From an uncultured Celeribacter sp. (lineage in GTDB: Bacteria > Pseudomonadota > Alphaproteobacteria > Rhodobacterales > Rhodobacteraceae), in the NCBI RefSeq assembly GCF_963676475.1, contig NZ_OY781106.1, positions 2,666,001-2,730,000 of the forward strand: a stretch of 64,000 bases of DNA. The letters are read 5' to 3'. The translations under genes were made by a program, and so were the position numbers. The notes below the pieces were generated by a model, which was given only the letters and a program-made list of their open reading frames with translations, ran no database searches and was not told where the DNA came from. Shown one piece after another: positions 52,650-61,210 of the stretch (positions are counted from its first letter, which is position 1; every line of letters begins with the position of its first letter).

Positions 52650-52681
52650 AAAAAAGCCCACCAATTTGGCGGGCTTTTTCG
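52650..52681. terminator. Bidirectional terminator between RTX and dat
   Basis: AAAAAAGCCC-ACCAATTTGGC-GGGCTTTTT: stem AAAAGCCCxCCAA/TTGGxGGGCTTTT with A- and T-runs on both sides, between convergent genes. Confidence 0.88.
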
Positions 52682-52699
52682 TTTCAATATATCGCGAAA

Positions 52700-53560
52700 T
52701 CAAAGCGCCGTTTTCGGCATCTCGTCGATGTAAATCTCACGCAGACGCGTGGACACCGGACCCGGCTTGCCGGTGCCGACCGTCACGCCGTCGATCTCCA
52801 CGACCGGCTGGGTAAAGCCCGTGGCCGAGGTTGCGAAAGCCTCATCCGCATTCTGGGCCTCCTCGATGGTGAAGGGGCGTTCCTCGATCTGCATCTGGGC
52901 TTCTTGCGCGAACTTGAGGATCGCGGCGCGGGTGATGCCGTGCAGGATGTCGTTGGACAGCTCGCGGGTGATGATCACGCCGTCTTTGACGATATAGACG
53001 TTGTTGGCATAGCCCTCGGTCACATAGCCATCCTCAACGAACCAGGCGTCGGTTGCACCGGCTTTCTTGGCCTGCATCTTGGCATAGGACGGCCAGAGAA
53101 GCTGCGTCGTCTTGATGTCGCGACGGCCCCAACGCAGGTCCTCGACGGAGATCACTTTGATGCCTTCATCGAGGTTCTTGTTCGCGGTGATTTTCTTGGC
53201 AAAGGTAAAGAGCACGATGCCGCCTTTCACCTCTTCGGGGTCCGGCCAGACGAAATCGCGGTCGGCGCCCGCACCACGGGTCACCTGAAGGTAAATCCCG
53301 CCCTCTTCGAGGTCGTTTTTCTCGATCAGCTGGTGATGGATCTCCAACAGCTCGTCCATCGTCACCGGCGACACCATGTCGAGTTCGGCCAAGGACCGCT
53401 GAAGACGGGCGACGTGGCCCTGAAAGTCGATGAGCTTGCCATTCAGGACAGACGTCACCTCATAAACCGCGTCCGCCATCAGGAACCCGCGGTCGAAAAT
53501 GGAAATTTTTGCCTCGGTTTCCGGCAGGTAGTCGCCGTTCACGTAAACGGTGCGGGTCAT
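52700..53560 (-). CDS. dat: D-amino-acid transaminase
   Basis: A 286-residue fold-type IV PLP enzyme that moves amino groups between D-amino acids and 2-oxo acids (typically D-Ala + 2-oxoglutarate to pyruvate + D-Glu). Features: YVNGDYLPETEAKISIFDRG at the start, the PLP lysine in RRDIKTTQLLWP, and EGYANNVYIVKDG with the glutamate contacting the pyridine nitrogen. Branched-chain transaminases share the fold; the DRGF..ADAVYEV start and the 286-residue length favour Dat. The ATG at 53560 has AAGGAG upstream. It is the last gene of the dgcN-dgcA-dat set, 33 bases after dgcA. Confidence 0.9.
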   Translation of the reverse strand: MTRTVYVNGDYLPETEAKISIFDRGFLMADAVYEVTSVLNGKLIDFQGHVARLQRSLAELDMVSPVTMDELLEIHHQLIEKNDLEEGGIYLQVTRGAGADRDFVWPDPEEVKGGIVLFTFAKKITANKNLDEGIKVISVEDLRWGRRDIKTTQLLWPSYAKMQAKKAGATDAWFVEDGYVTEGYANNVYIVKDGVIITRELSNDILHGITRAAILKFAQEAQMQIEERPFTIEEAQNADEAFATSATGFTQPVVEIDGVTVGTGKPGPVSTRLREIYIDEMPKTAL

Positions 53561-53593
53561 GATGGTCTCCTTGAGATACAGGTCTTTAGCTTA

Positions 53594-54562
53594 TCAGCCC
53601 CAAAGCGCGCGCAGAGGCGGGTGAACGCCCTCTGCGTCATAGTGCAAAGGTTCAGGTCGGTCTTCTGCCAAAAGCAATGGCCCGTCAAGGTCCACCACGC
53701 GGGCGCCCTGTGCCACAATGGTTGCAGGCGCCATCGCCAAAGAGGTGCCGACCATACAGCCGACCATGATGCCATAGCCCTCGGCGCGGGCCGCCTTGCG
53801 CAGTTCCAAAGCCTCGGTGAGCCCGCCGGTCTTGTCGAGCTTGATGTTGATCACATCATATTTGCCCTTGAGATCCGGCAGGCTCGCCCGGTCGTGACAG
53901 GATTCATCGGCGCAGACCGGAAGGGGTCTCTCAATCTCCGCCAACATGTCGTCCTGCCCCGCGGGCAAGGGTTGTTCCACAAGCTGCACGCCAAGCCGCA
54001 CCAGATGCGGCGCGAGATCTGCATAGACCTCCGCAGTCCAACCCTCATTCGCATCCACGATAATCTTCGATGTCGGCGCGCCGCGACGCACGGCCTCCAG
54101 ACGTGCCATGTCGTCGGGCGTGCCGAGTTTGATCTTCAACAGCGGCCGATGCGCGTGTTTGGCCGCCGAACGCTCCATCTCCTCGGGAGAGGCCAGCGAC
54201 AGCGTGTAAGCCGTGATCATCGGGATCGGCGCAGGCAGGTCGAGCATCTCCCAGACGCGTTTGCCGGCCTTGGACGCCTCCAAATCCCAAAGCGCACAAT
54301 CGACGGCATTGCGCGCGGCGCCGGCAGACAGCGCTTCTTGCAAAGTCGCCAGCGTGATGTCTTCGGGCAGGCCTTCGATCTCGGCGGCGACACTCTCAAG
54401 GCTCTCACCATAGCGCGCATAGGGCACGCATTCGCCCCAGCCGGTCTGATCGCCCTCCGTGGCGCGCACCGTGATCACCTTGGCCTCCGTGCGCGATCCG
54501 CGCGAGATGGTGAACACTTCGGCGAGACGAAAACTCTCTGCGGCGACGGTCAGTTTGGGCAT
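53594..54562 (-). CDS. dgcA: Enolase-superfamily epimerase/racemase (DgcA-like)
   Basis: A 322-residue member of the muconate-lactonising/dipeptide epimerase group. Catalytic features: KIKLG (first catalytic Lys in KxK), DANEGW (Mg2+ Asp), EQPLP (Mg2+ Glu), ADES (Mg2+ Asp) and NIKLDKTGG (second catalytic Lys). Annotated homologues are L-Ala-D/L-Glu epimerases. Next to a DUF1611 (DgcN) gene this protein fits DgcA, reported to interconvert N-acetyl-D-Glu and N-acetyl-L-Glu in marine bacteria that degrade D-glutamate. The gap to dgcN is 58 bases. The dipeptide-epimerase reading remains possible. Confidence 0.85.
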   Translation of the reverse strand: MPKLTVAAESFRLAEVFTISRGSRTEAKVITVRATEGDQTGWGECVPYARYGESLESVAAEIEGLPEDITLATLQEALSAGAARNAVDCALWDLEASKAGKRVWEMLDLPAPIPMITAYTLSLASPEEMERSAAKHAHRPLLKIKLGTPDDMARLEAVRRGAPTSKIIVDANEGWTAEVYADLAPHLVRLGVQLVEQPLPAGQDDMLAEIERPLPVCADESCHDRASLPDLKGKYDVINIKLDKTGGLTEALELRKAARAEGYGIMVGCMVGTSLAMAPATIVAQGARVVDLDGPLLLAEDRPEPLHYDAEGVHPPLRALWG

Positions 54563-54620
54563 GGGATGTCCTGAATTTGGTCCGTTTCATGAAAAGGGCG
54601 CCCGAAGACGCCCCCCAATC

Positions 54621-55622
54621 TTAGAGTGCCGCCAAAGCATCGGCCAGACGGTCCGCACCCTGACGGAACGGATCGACGGTGGGCAGGCCCATCTCTTTCT
54701 CGACCTTGGCAAGGTACGCGAGCGCTTCCTCCTCGGACAGGTGCTGGGTGTTGATGGAGATGCCGACCACCTGACAGTCCGGGTTCGCCACTTTCGCGAG
54801 GGTCAGCGCGGTATCGCGCAGCGCCTCAAGCGACGGCAAGGAGAACCCCGGCAGGCCGCGCATATGCTCGCGGGTCGGCTCATGGCAGAGGATCAGCGCA
54901 TCCGGCTGACCGCCATGCACCAAGGCCATGGTCACACCCGAATAGGACACATGGAACAGGCTGCCCTGCCCTTCGATCAGGTCCCAGTGATCCGCATCGT
55001 TGTCCGGCGTCAGATATTCGATGGAGCCCGCCATGAAATCCGCGATCACGGCATCGAGCGGCACGCCATCGCCGGTGATCAGAATGCCGGTCTGGCCGGT
55101 GGCGCGGAAGGTCGACTTCATGCCCTTTTCGCGCATGGATTTGTCCATCGCCAGAGCCGTGTACATCTTGCCCACGGAACAATCGGTACCGACCGCGAGA
55201 CAGCGTTTGCCGCTGCGCTTCACACCATTGGCGATCGGATATTTCACTGACGGGATGCGCACGTCATGCAGCGTGCGACCAAAGGTCTTGGCCACGGCCA
55301 CAAGGTCTTCTTCGTCGCGCAGAAGGTTGTGCAGGCCGGAGGCAATGTCGAACCCCTCTTCGAGCGCGTCGATCAGAACCTTTTTCCACGCCGGGCTGAT
55401 CACGCCACCGCGGTTGGCGACACCGATGACCAAAGTCTTGGCCCCTGCGGCTTTCGCGGCCTTCAGGTCCATATCCGGCAGTTTCATATCGGCCTTGCAG
55501 CCTTCCATGCGGAACTGGCCGAGGGCGAATTCAGGACGCCAATCCTTGATCCCTTGCGCCACTTTCGCAGCCAATTGGTCAGGGGCGTCGCCGAGGAAAA
55601 GAAGATACGGTGTTTCGATCAT
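54621..55622 (-). CDS. dgcN: DUF1611 protein (DgcN-like D-glutamate N-acetyltransferase)
   Basis: A 333-residue DUF1611 protein. An N-terminal Rossmann-like domain (about 1-130) contains LVIGVANRGGVISPAW. The C-terminal P-loop domain has GTDCSVGKM (Walker A-like) and conserved FRATGQTGILITGDGVPLDAV and EGQGSLFH blocks. In the recently described D-glutamate pathway of marine Proteobacteria, DgcN acetylates D-Glu using acetyl-CoA and DgcA then epimerises it. The start is the ATG at 55622 with GGAG upstream. It is the first gene of the dgcN-dgcA-dat unit, divergent from mcl1 across a 281-base AT-rich gap in which I see no clear operator. Confidence 0.88.
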   Translation of the reverse strand: MIETPYLLFLGDAPDQLAAKVAQGIKDWRPEFALGQFRMEGCKADMKLPDMDLKAAKAAGAKTLVIGVANRGGVISPAWKKVLIDALEEGFDIASGLHNLLRDEEDLVAVAKTFGRTLHDVRIPSVKYPIANGVKRSGKRCLAVGTDCSVGKMYTALAMDKSMREKGMKSTFRATGQTGILITGDGVPLDAVIADFMAGSIEYLTPDNDADHWDLIEGQGSLFHVSYSGVTMALVHGGQPDALILCHEPTREHMRGLPGFSLPSLEALRDTALTLAKVANPDCQVVGISINTQHLSEEEALAYLAKVEKEMGLPTVDPFRQGADRLADALAAL

Positions 55623-55903
55623 GGTGCAGCACTCCGGTTGCGTTTGTCCCAGAGTGACCGAGATTCGATGCAAGGTGCTTCGGATTTTGTATCAGAGCGA
55701 CTGACAGAATGGGAGAATATCCCAAAATTCATGCATAAACCGGGACATGAATTTCATTGTTTAGGAAATAGGCAGTTTGAAAACTTTATTTTTCGGAAAG
55801 AGACGGGATATGCCGCAGGCGCAAAAACCTCCTTGCCACAGATTGCGCAAGATAATAACAATACATTCGACATTTTGGAAATATCATTGCGAGAGGAGCA
55901 CCA

Positions 55904-56863
55904 ATGTCCTTCCGACTCCAACCCACCCCCGTGGATCGCCCGAACCGCTGCCAGCTGTTCGGCCCAGGATCGAACACGAAACTCTTCCCGAAAATGGCGG
56001 CTTCTGCGGCGGATGTGATCAACCTCGACCTCGAAGATTCCGTGGCGCCCTCCGACAAGGACGTGGCCCGCGCCAATATCATCGAGGCGATCAACACGAT
56101 TGATTGGGGCAAAAAAACCCTCGCCGTCCGCATCAACTCGCTCGACACGCCCTATTGGTATCGCGATGTCGTGGACCTCTTGGAACAGGCCGGTGAGCGG
56201 CTCGATCAGATCATGATCCCGAAGGTGGGCTGCGCCGAAGACATCTATGCGGTCGACGCGCTGGTCACCGCCATCGAGCGCGCCAAGGGCCGCACGAAAA
56301 AGATCAATTTCGAGGTTATCATCGAATCCGCCGCCGGCATCGCCCATGTCGAAGAGATCGCAGCGAGCTCTCCGCGTCTCGTCGCCATGAGCCTTGGGGC
56401 GGCGGATTTCGCGGCCTCGATGGGCATGCAAACCACCGGCATCGGCGGCACGCAGGAGAATTACTACATGCTGCACGGCGACACCCGGCATTACTCCGAC
56501 CCGTGGCATTGGGCGCAGGCCGCCATCGTCGCCGCCTGTCGGACGCACGGCGTGCTTCCGGTCGATGGTCCCTTTGGCGATTTCTCCGACGACGAAGGCT
56601 ACAGGGCACAGGCCCGCCGATCCGCGACGCTCGGCATGGTTGGCAAATGGGCGATCCACCCGAAACAGATCGCGCTGGCCAATGAGGTGTTTACGCCGTC
56701 CGAGGAGGCCGTCACCGAAGCCCGCGAAATCCTTGCCGCCATGGAACAGGCCAAGGCGAATGGCGAAGGCGCCACCGTGTACAAAGGCCGACTGGTGGAT
56801 ATTGCGTCGATCAAACAGGCCGAAGTCATCGTGGCCCAGTCCGAGTTGATTGCAAACAGCTAA
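55904..56863 (+). CDS. mcl1: L-malyl-CoA / beta-methylmalyl-CoA lyase
   Basis: A 319-residue CitE/HpcH-like aldolase. It cleaves L-malyl-CoA to glyoxylate and acetyl-CoA, and beta-methylmalyl-CoA to glyoxylate and propionyl-CoA (ethylmalonyl-CoA and 3-hydroxypropionate-type routes). Conserved blocks: RCQLFGPGSNTKLFPKMAAS, NLDLEDSV (Mg2+ site), NSLDTPYWYRDV, KVGCAEDIYAVD, EVIIESAAGI and GKWAIHPKQI. The 319 length and NSLDTPYWYRD pattern fit Mcl1 of Rhodobacterales. The ATG at 55904 has GAGGAG upstream. A terminator follows at 56905. It is divergent from dgcN. Confidence 0.94.
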   Translation: MSFRLQPTPVDRPNRCQLFGPGSNTKLFPKMAASAADVINLDLEDSVAPSDKDVARANIIEAINTIDWGKKTLAVRINSLDTPYWYRDVVDLLEQAGERLDQIMIPKVGCAEDIYAVDALVTAIERAKGRTKKINFEVIIESAAGIAHVEEIAASSPRLVAMSLGAADFAASMGMQTTGIGGTQENYYMLHGDTRHYSDPWHWAQAAIVAACRTHGVLPVDGPFGDFSDDEGYRAQARRSATLGMVGKWAIHPKQIALANEVFTPSEEAVTEAREILAAMEQAKANGEGATVYKGRLVDIASIKQAEVIVAQSELIANS

Positions 56864-56904
56864 TCCCCTCCGTCCGTGCGGGGAGGCACGGTCGTTGAGG
56901 TGAG

Positions 56905-56940
56905 AACGCCCCGAGGCACAGGCGTCGGGGCGTTTCTTTT
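56905..56940. terminator. Terminator between mcl1 and the AraC-family gene
   Basis: AACGCCCCGA and TCGGGGCGTT arms with loop GGCACAGGCG, followed by TCTTTT on the plus strand. It ends mcl1; the A/T runs also allow some function from the minus strand. Confidence 0.85.
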
Positions 56941-57778
56941 AGCGGATCGGGGCGCAGATCAGCGTCACCAAATCCTCTGGCGCGGTGTCCATCGGCGTGT
57001 TCTCGTAAATCTCGAACGGTGGGCCGTCGCGCGGTTCTTCGCCACTTTCCGGCAACCATTTGCCGTAGAGGTAATCATAGGCCTGACGCAGCCCCGTATA
57101 GGGCCCGACATGACGCAATACCGCATAACGCCCGCCACTGAGTGCAAAGGGTTCGAGCGGCGGCTCAAGCCTCGCGTCCCCCGTCAGGATGAACCCCGCC
57201 ATGCTTTGCATCTCCTCAACCGGCACCTCGCCGGGATTGGAAAAATACACCCCGACCATCGGCCCAAGCACCGGCCCCATCCCCCGCGACAGGGCGGTTT
57301 TGGCGGCCACTTCGAACGCCTGTCCGATCTCCATATAATCGCCCTTATGGGCAACACCCGCGAAAGGGGCAGGTGCCCGGTCGTCGATCGTGATCTCATA
57401 CATAACGTAATCTCCTTTTTCCGTGAGCCGCAGAGGCGGCATCTCGACGCCGCGCGCCCGAAAGGCGGTGGGCGTCAGTCCAAAGGCATCCTGAAAAGCA
57501 CGGGCGAAACTGCGCGGATTAGGATAGCCGCAAAGCTGCGCGATGCACTCGATCTCATCTTCGCCGCGCACCAGAAGATGCGAGGCCTTGTAAAGCCGCA
57601 CCCGCCGGATGAACCCCGCCACCGTCTCGCCGGTCATCGCCGAAAACACCCGATGGAAATGAAACCGCGACAAGGCCGCGACATCCGCCAAAGTGTCGAG
57701 CGAAAGATCGCCATCGAGATGGGCATAGACATAGTCCAAAACCCGCAAGAGCCGATCTTCATAAGCGTGCCGCACCAT
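56939..57778 (-). CDS. AraC-family regulator with GyrI-like ligand domain
   Basis: A 279-residue regulator of the Rob/SoxS-GyrI type. N-terminal AraC helix-turn-helix pair (about 1-110: SLDTLADVAALSRFHFHRVF and GYPNPRSFARAFQDAFGLTP). C-terminal GyrI/SbmC-like domain (about 125-279) with APAPFAGVAHKGDY and RHVGPYTGL, which in relatives binds amphipathic drugs or other small molecules. It may control a multidrug or detoxification response, but no target is visible next to it. Convergent with mcl1, divergent from accA. Confidence 0.9.
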   Translation of the reverse strand: MVRHAYEDRLLRVLDYVYAHLDGDLSLDTLADVAALSRFHFHRVFSAMTGETVAGFIRRVRLYKASHLLVRGEDEIECIAQLCGYPNPRSFARAFQDAFGLTPTAFRARGVEMPPLRLTEKGDYVMYEITIDDRAPAPFAGVAHKGDYMEIGQAFEVAAKTALSRGMGPVLGPMVGVYFSNPGEVPVEEMQSMAGFILTGDARLEPPLEPFALSGGRYAVLRHVGPYTGLRQAYDYLYGKWLPESGEEPRDGPPFEIYENTPMDTAPEDLVTLICAPIR

Positions 57779-57905
57779 TTTTGCCGTTTCCTTTCAACAT
57801 GTCCTTGGCGGGAGAGATACCGTTTCAGCAGATCACAAATCTTGCTGAGTTGCACCCGCGCGCGAAAATAGCCATATACGGGATCGAAACCATTCGGAGG
57901 TCCGC

Positions 57906-58868
57906 ATGACTCACTATCTCGAATTCGAAAAACCCTTGGCCGAGATTGAGGGCAAAGCCGAAGAATTGCGCGCACTGGCCCGCAGCAGCGAAGAGATGGA
58001 TGTCGAAAAAGAAGCCGCCGCTTTGGACAAGAAAGCCGCGGATATGCTCAAGGATCTCTACAAGGGCCTGACGCCCTGGCGCAAATGCCAGGTCGCGCGC
58101 CACCCGGATCGTCCGCATTGCAAGGACTATATCGAGGCGCTGTTCACCGAATATACGCCGCTGGCCGGCGACCGGAATTTTGCCGATGATCACGCTGTCA
58201 TGGGCGGTCTGGCACGCTTTGGCGACCAGCCTGTCGTGGTGATCGGTCAGGAAAAAGGCCATGACACCAAATCCCGTATCGAGCGCAATTTCGGCATGGC
58301 GCGGCCTGAGGGCTATCGAAAAGCCATCCGCTTGATGGATTTGGCAGATCGTTTTGGCCTGCCTGTGATTGCACTTGTAGACACCCCCGGCGCCTATCCG
58401 GGCAAGGGCGCGGAAGAGCGTGGTCAGTCGGAGGCCATCGCGCAATCCACCGCGAAATGCCTGAAACTGAAAGTGCCGATGATCTCTGTGATTATTGGCG
58501 AGGGCGGCTCTGGTGGCGCTGTGGCGTTTGCCTCCTCCAACAAGCTCGCGATGCTCGAACATTCGGTCTACTCGGTGATTTCTCCTGAAGGCTGTGCCTC
58601 GATCCTCTGGAAAGACGCCGAGAAAATGCGCGAGGCCGCCGAAGCGCTGCGCCTGACCGCGCAGGATTTGCAGAAACTCGGCGTGATCGACCAGATCATC
58701 CCCGAACCGCTGGGCGGCGCACAACGCGACCGTGAGGCGACGATTGCCGCTGTCGGCAAGGCCATCGAAGCCATGCTCGCCCCGCTGCAAAAGAAAAAGC
58801 CGGATACCATCCTCAAGGACCGTCGCAAGAAGTTCCTTGAGATGGGGTCGAAGGGTCTGGCTGCGTAA
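57906..58868 (+). CDS. accA: Acetyl-CoA carboxylase carboxyltransferase subunit alpha
   Basis: AccA with AccD transfers the carboxyl group from biotin to acetyl-CoA, the first step of fatty-acid synthesis. The 320-residue protein begins MTHYLEFEKPLAEIEGKAEE and contains the conserved VVIGQEKGHDTKSRIERNFGM, ARPEGYRKAIRLMDLADRFG, VDTPGAYPGKGAEERGQSEA, IGEGGSGGA and SPEGCASILWKD blocks. The ATG at 57906 has GGAGG upstream. It is followed by a short repeat motif and a terminator, and is convergent with the flavoprotein gene. Confidence 0.97.
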   Translation: MTHYLEFEKPLAEIEGKAEELRALARSSEEMDVEKEAAALDKKAADMLKDLYKGLTPWRKCQVARHPDRPHCKDYIEALFTEYTPLAGDRNFADDHAVMGGLARFGDQPVVVIGQEKGHDTKSRIERNFGMARPEGYRKAIRLMDLADRFGLPVIALVDTPGAYPGKGAEERGQSEAIAQSTAKCLKLKVPMISVIIGEGGSGGAVAFASSNKLAMLEHSVYSVISPEGCASILWKDAEKMREAAEALRLTAQDLQKLGVIDQIIPEPLGGAQRDREATIAAVGKAIEAMLAPLQKKKPDTILKDRRKKFLEMGSKGLAA

Positions 58869-58879
58869 GCCTCATTTTT

Positions 58880-58900
58880 GAGTATTTGATCTGCAATGAA
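58880..58900. repeat. GAGTATTT-type short repeat
   Basis: GAGTATTT-GAT-CTGCAATGAA, 12 bases after the accA stop. It matches the left half of the palindrome at 28513-28568 at 18 of 21 positions. Confidence 0.65.
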
Positions 58901-58901
58901 G

Positions 58902-58929
58902 AGGCCGTGCAATTGCGCGGCCTTTTTTT
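58902..58929 (+). terminator. Rho-independent terminator after accA
   Basis: AGGCCG and CGGCCT arms with loop TGCAATTGCG, followed by TTTTTT. It touches the stop codon of the convergent flavoprotein gene. Confidence 0.88.
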
Positions 58930-59533
58930 ACCACATGCTTTTTGCGGCGCGCGCAGGCCATTCCTCGTCATAGGCTTTGCCACCGACGCGCCCCTCTGTC
59001 AGGGCCGCAAGGATTTGTCCGACGCTGGGCAAGCCTTCGCTGTCGTCGCGCCCGTCCCAAAGCCCGGCGCGCATCAGGGCGCGGGCGCATTGGGTGTAGA
59101 TCTCCTTGATCTCAAACACGATAACGGAGCGGGGATGTTTGCCATTCACTTCAAAGGACTGGCGCAGATCGTCGTCCAGCGTCACGAAAGCGCGCCCGTT
59201 GATCCGCACCACATTGTTCGAGCCGGACACAAAGAGCATGAGAGAGGCGCGCGGGTCGCGGACGATGTTGCGCAGACTGTCGATGCGATTGTTGCCCATC
59301 CAGTCGGGCAGCACGAGCGTGCCGGGGTCCAATTCGCGCAGCACCGGGTCCTTGTCGCCGCGCGGTGTGGCGTCCGTGCCCTCGGGACCGACGGTGGAGA
59401 GGATGCAAAAGCGGCAGCGTTCGAGCCAGACACGAAACTCCGGCGTCATGCGGCGTGCGATCTTGTCGGTAGCGGCAGGGCCCGGTGTGCCGTAAAGGGC
59501 TTCAAGCTCGGAGATATCTGTGACAGGTTTCAT
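58928..59533 (-). CDS. Pyridoxamine 5'-phosphate oxidase-like flavoprotein
   Basis: A 201-residue split-barrel flavin-binding protein of the PPOX-like superfamily. It has the subgroup pattern ALYGTPGPAATDKIARRMTP (about 13-32), FCILSTVGPEGTDATPRGDK and the GNNRIDSLRNIVRDPRASLM segment that normally shapes the FMN site. True PdxH residues are not all present, so it is more probably a general FMN/F420-type reductase than the PLP-synthesis enzyme. I start at the ATG at 59533, where GGAGG is 5 bases upstream; the longer ATG at 59545 places that ribosome-binding site inside the coding sequence. Confidence 0.85.
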   Translation of the reverse strand: MKPVTDISELEALYGTPGPAATDKIARRMTPEFRVWLERCRFCILSTVGPEGTDATPRGDKDPVLRELDPGTLVLPDWMGNNRIDSLRNIVRDPRASLMLFVSGSNNVVRINGRAFVTLDDDLRQSFEVNGKHPRSVIVFEIKEIYTQCARALMRAGLWDGRDDSEGLPSVGQILAALTEGRVGGKAYDEEWPARAAKSMW

Positions 59534-59567
59534 CATGACCTCCATTTAGCCCGACAAGATCACTGAT

Positions 59568-60311
59568 CTATGACGTTTTGACCGAAACCTCAAAGCCCGC
59601 CTCGGACATCAACCGATCCGAGGCGCTTTCAACGGTGGTCTCCAGCTCCACCATCACCTCTTTCATCTCGCGCCCCGCTTCGATCCGCGGCAGGAATTCC
59701 ACCACAGCAAGGCCCGGTTTGCGATAGATGCCATGGCGCGGCCAGAACACGCCCACATTGGTGGCAGCAGGCACAAGCGGCTGTCCGGTCTGTTCATAGA
59801 GCACGCCGGTGCCGATTTTATACGGCAGATGCGCGCCCGCCGCGACACGGGTGCCCTGCGGGAAAATGATCAGCTGACCGGGCAAAGAGGCGCCTGATTT
59901 CACGTCCGCGATCATCTTTTTGATCGCCTGACCACGTTTACCACGATCCACGGCAACGCAGCCGATGCGCTTGGCGTAATAGCCCACGATGGGGGTCCAG
60001 ACGAGTTGCTTTTTCATGATGAATTTCGGACGCGGCACCGCCGAGACGATCAGGATGATGTCGAAAAAGCTCTGGTGTTTCGCGCCGATCAGCACCTCGT
60101 CGGTGGGCACGTCGCCCCGGATTTCGGATTTGAGGCCCACGAGAAAACGCGCGGAAAGGCGCACCCAGTGGCAATAGGTGCGGCAGGCCAGATAGGCATA
60201 GTCGCGCTTGAGGAGGGCCAGAGGCGTAAAGATAATCGCCAGAACGACCATCGCCAGATACATCTGGATCACGAAGATCAGAGACAAAATCCACTGGATC
60301 GGATAGGGCAT
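59568..60311 (-). CDS. 1-acyl-sn-glycerol-3-phosphate acyltransferase (PlsC family)
   Basis: A 247-residue membrane acyltransferase that adds the second acyl chain to lysophosphatidic acid, giving phosphatidic acid. An N-terminal hydrophobic segment (about 8-35) precedes the catalytic HQSFFD (HX4D, 79-84) and the acyl-acceptor motif FPQGTR (150-155; the more usual form is FPEGTR). Its ATG overlaps the ftsX stop by one base (TGATG), so it is translationally coupled to ftsX, which links septum formation and phospholipid synthesis in one transcript. A soluble lysophospholipid acyltransferase role is an alternative. Confidence 0.9.
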   Translation of the reverse strand: MPYPIQWILSLIFVIQMYLAMVVLAIIFTPLALLKRDYAYLACRTYCHWVRLSARFLVGLKSEIRGDVPTDEVLIGAKHQSFFDIILIVSAVPRPKFIMKKQLVWTPIVGYYAKRIGCVAVDRGKRGQAIKKMIADVKSGASLPGQLIIFPQGTRVAAGAHLPYKIGTGVLYEQTGQPLVPAATNVGVFWPRHGIYRKPGLAVVEFLPRIEAGREMKEVMVELETTVESASDRLMSEAGFEVSVKTS

Positions 60312-61210
60312 CACATCAGCCTTCTTAGAGTTTGGGTCGCAGCCACCCGCGTGGCCACAAAGGCCACGAGCGCGGCCAGAACGGGGATCAACAGAGGCCA
60401 GAGCCATTGCATCCCAGAAAATCCGAGCCCCGTCAGGAAGCCGCCCGCATCCTCGGCGCTTGGCAAAATCGCGATGGCGATCATCCCGAAGAAGGTGCCA
60501 ATCACGGCGCCGGAAAACCCTCGGAAGGTGAAGCGACGTACAAAGGCGCTGGCGATAAAGCGATCCGTGGCGCCGACGAGACGCAGGGTGCGGATCACCT
60601 GCGCCGTGGCGGCAAGAGCGGCATTGGCAGCCAACGTGATCATTCCCCCGGTGACGCCCGCGATCAACACAAGCGAAATCACCCCCAAAAGCCGCAGCCG
60701 TTCAGCGGCCCGCACAAGGGGACGGCGCCAGCGAGAATGATCGTCGAGCACGGCACCGGGGGCTTCGCCCGCCAAACGCAAGCGCAGCCCTTCGGCGTCG
60801 AAGCCATCGGAGCTTTCCCGCACATCAATCAGCACCGGCAAGGGTAGCGTGTCGAGCGGCAGATCGGGACCGAACCAGGGCTCCAAAAGCGCGGTCTCTT
60901 CCTCGGCAGACAGAAGGCGCGCCTCACGGACACCGGGCGTGGTCTCCAAAACTTTGAGCGCTGCGGCGGTTTGAGTCTCGATCTGATCGGCGGGGGCAGA
61001 AATGCGCACAGTAGACCCGCGCGCCAGCTCCGTGCCCCAGCGATCCGCCAGACGCCCCGTCGCCATGGACAAGGCCAGCGCGAAAACCGCAAGAAAGGCC
61101 ATGGCCGCCGCCGTGATCACGGTGAGTTGCGCCGTAAAACCGGAAGGCGGCACCACGCGACCCGAGGTCGTTTCGGTAAAATTCAGAAAGGGCAAGAGAA
61201 TGGTTTTCAC
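60311..61210 (-). CDS. ftsX: Cell-division ABC permease FtsX
   Basis: A 299-residue four-helix membrane protein. TM1 (about 29-51: TVITAAAMAFLAVFALALSMA), an extracytoplasmic loop (about 52-160) that in relatives activates cell-wall hydrolases, and the C-terminal FtsX domain with three more helices (VISLVLIAGVTGGMITLAAN, then the GFSGAVIGTFFGMIAIAIL and the final LIPVLAALVAFVATRVA segments). The start is GTG at 61210 overlapping the ftsE stop (GTGA). With FtsE it couples ATP hydrolysis to peptidoglycan splitting at the septum. Confidence 0.92.
   Translation of the reverse strand: MKTILLPFLNFTETTSGRVVPPSGFTAQLTVITAAAMAFLAVFALALSMATGRLADRWGTELARGSTVRISAPADQIETQTAAALKVLETTPGVREARLLSAEEETALLEPWFGPDLPLDTLPLPVLIDVRESSDGFDAEGLRLRLAGEAPGAVLDDHSRWRRPLVRAAERLRLLGVISLVLIAGVTGGMITLAANAALAATAQVIRTLRLVGATDRFIASAFVRRFTFRGFSGAVIGTFFGMIAIAILPSAEDAGGFLTGLGFSGMQWLWPLLIPVLAALVAFVATRVAATQTLRRLM

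Noticed and set aside
55623..55903. A riboswitch in the dgcN-mcl1 intergenic region
   Set aside because: The 281-base stretch is AT-rich, but I could not find a conserved aptamer pattern or a terminator/antiterminator pair; it is best regarded as ordinary divergent promoter DNA.
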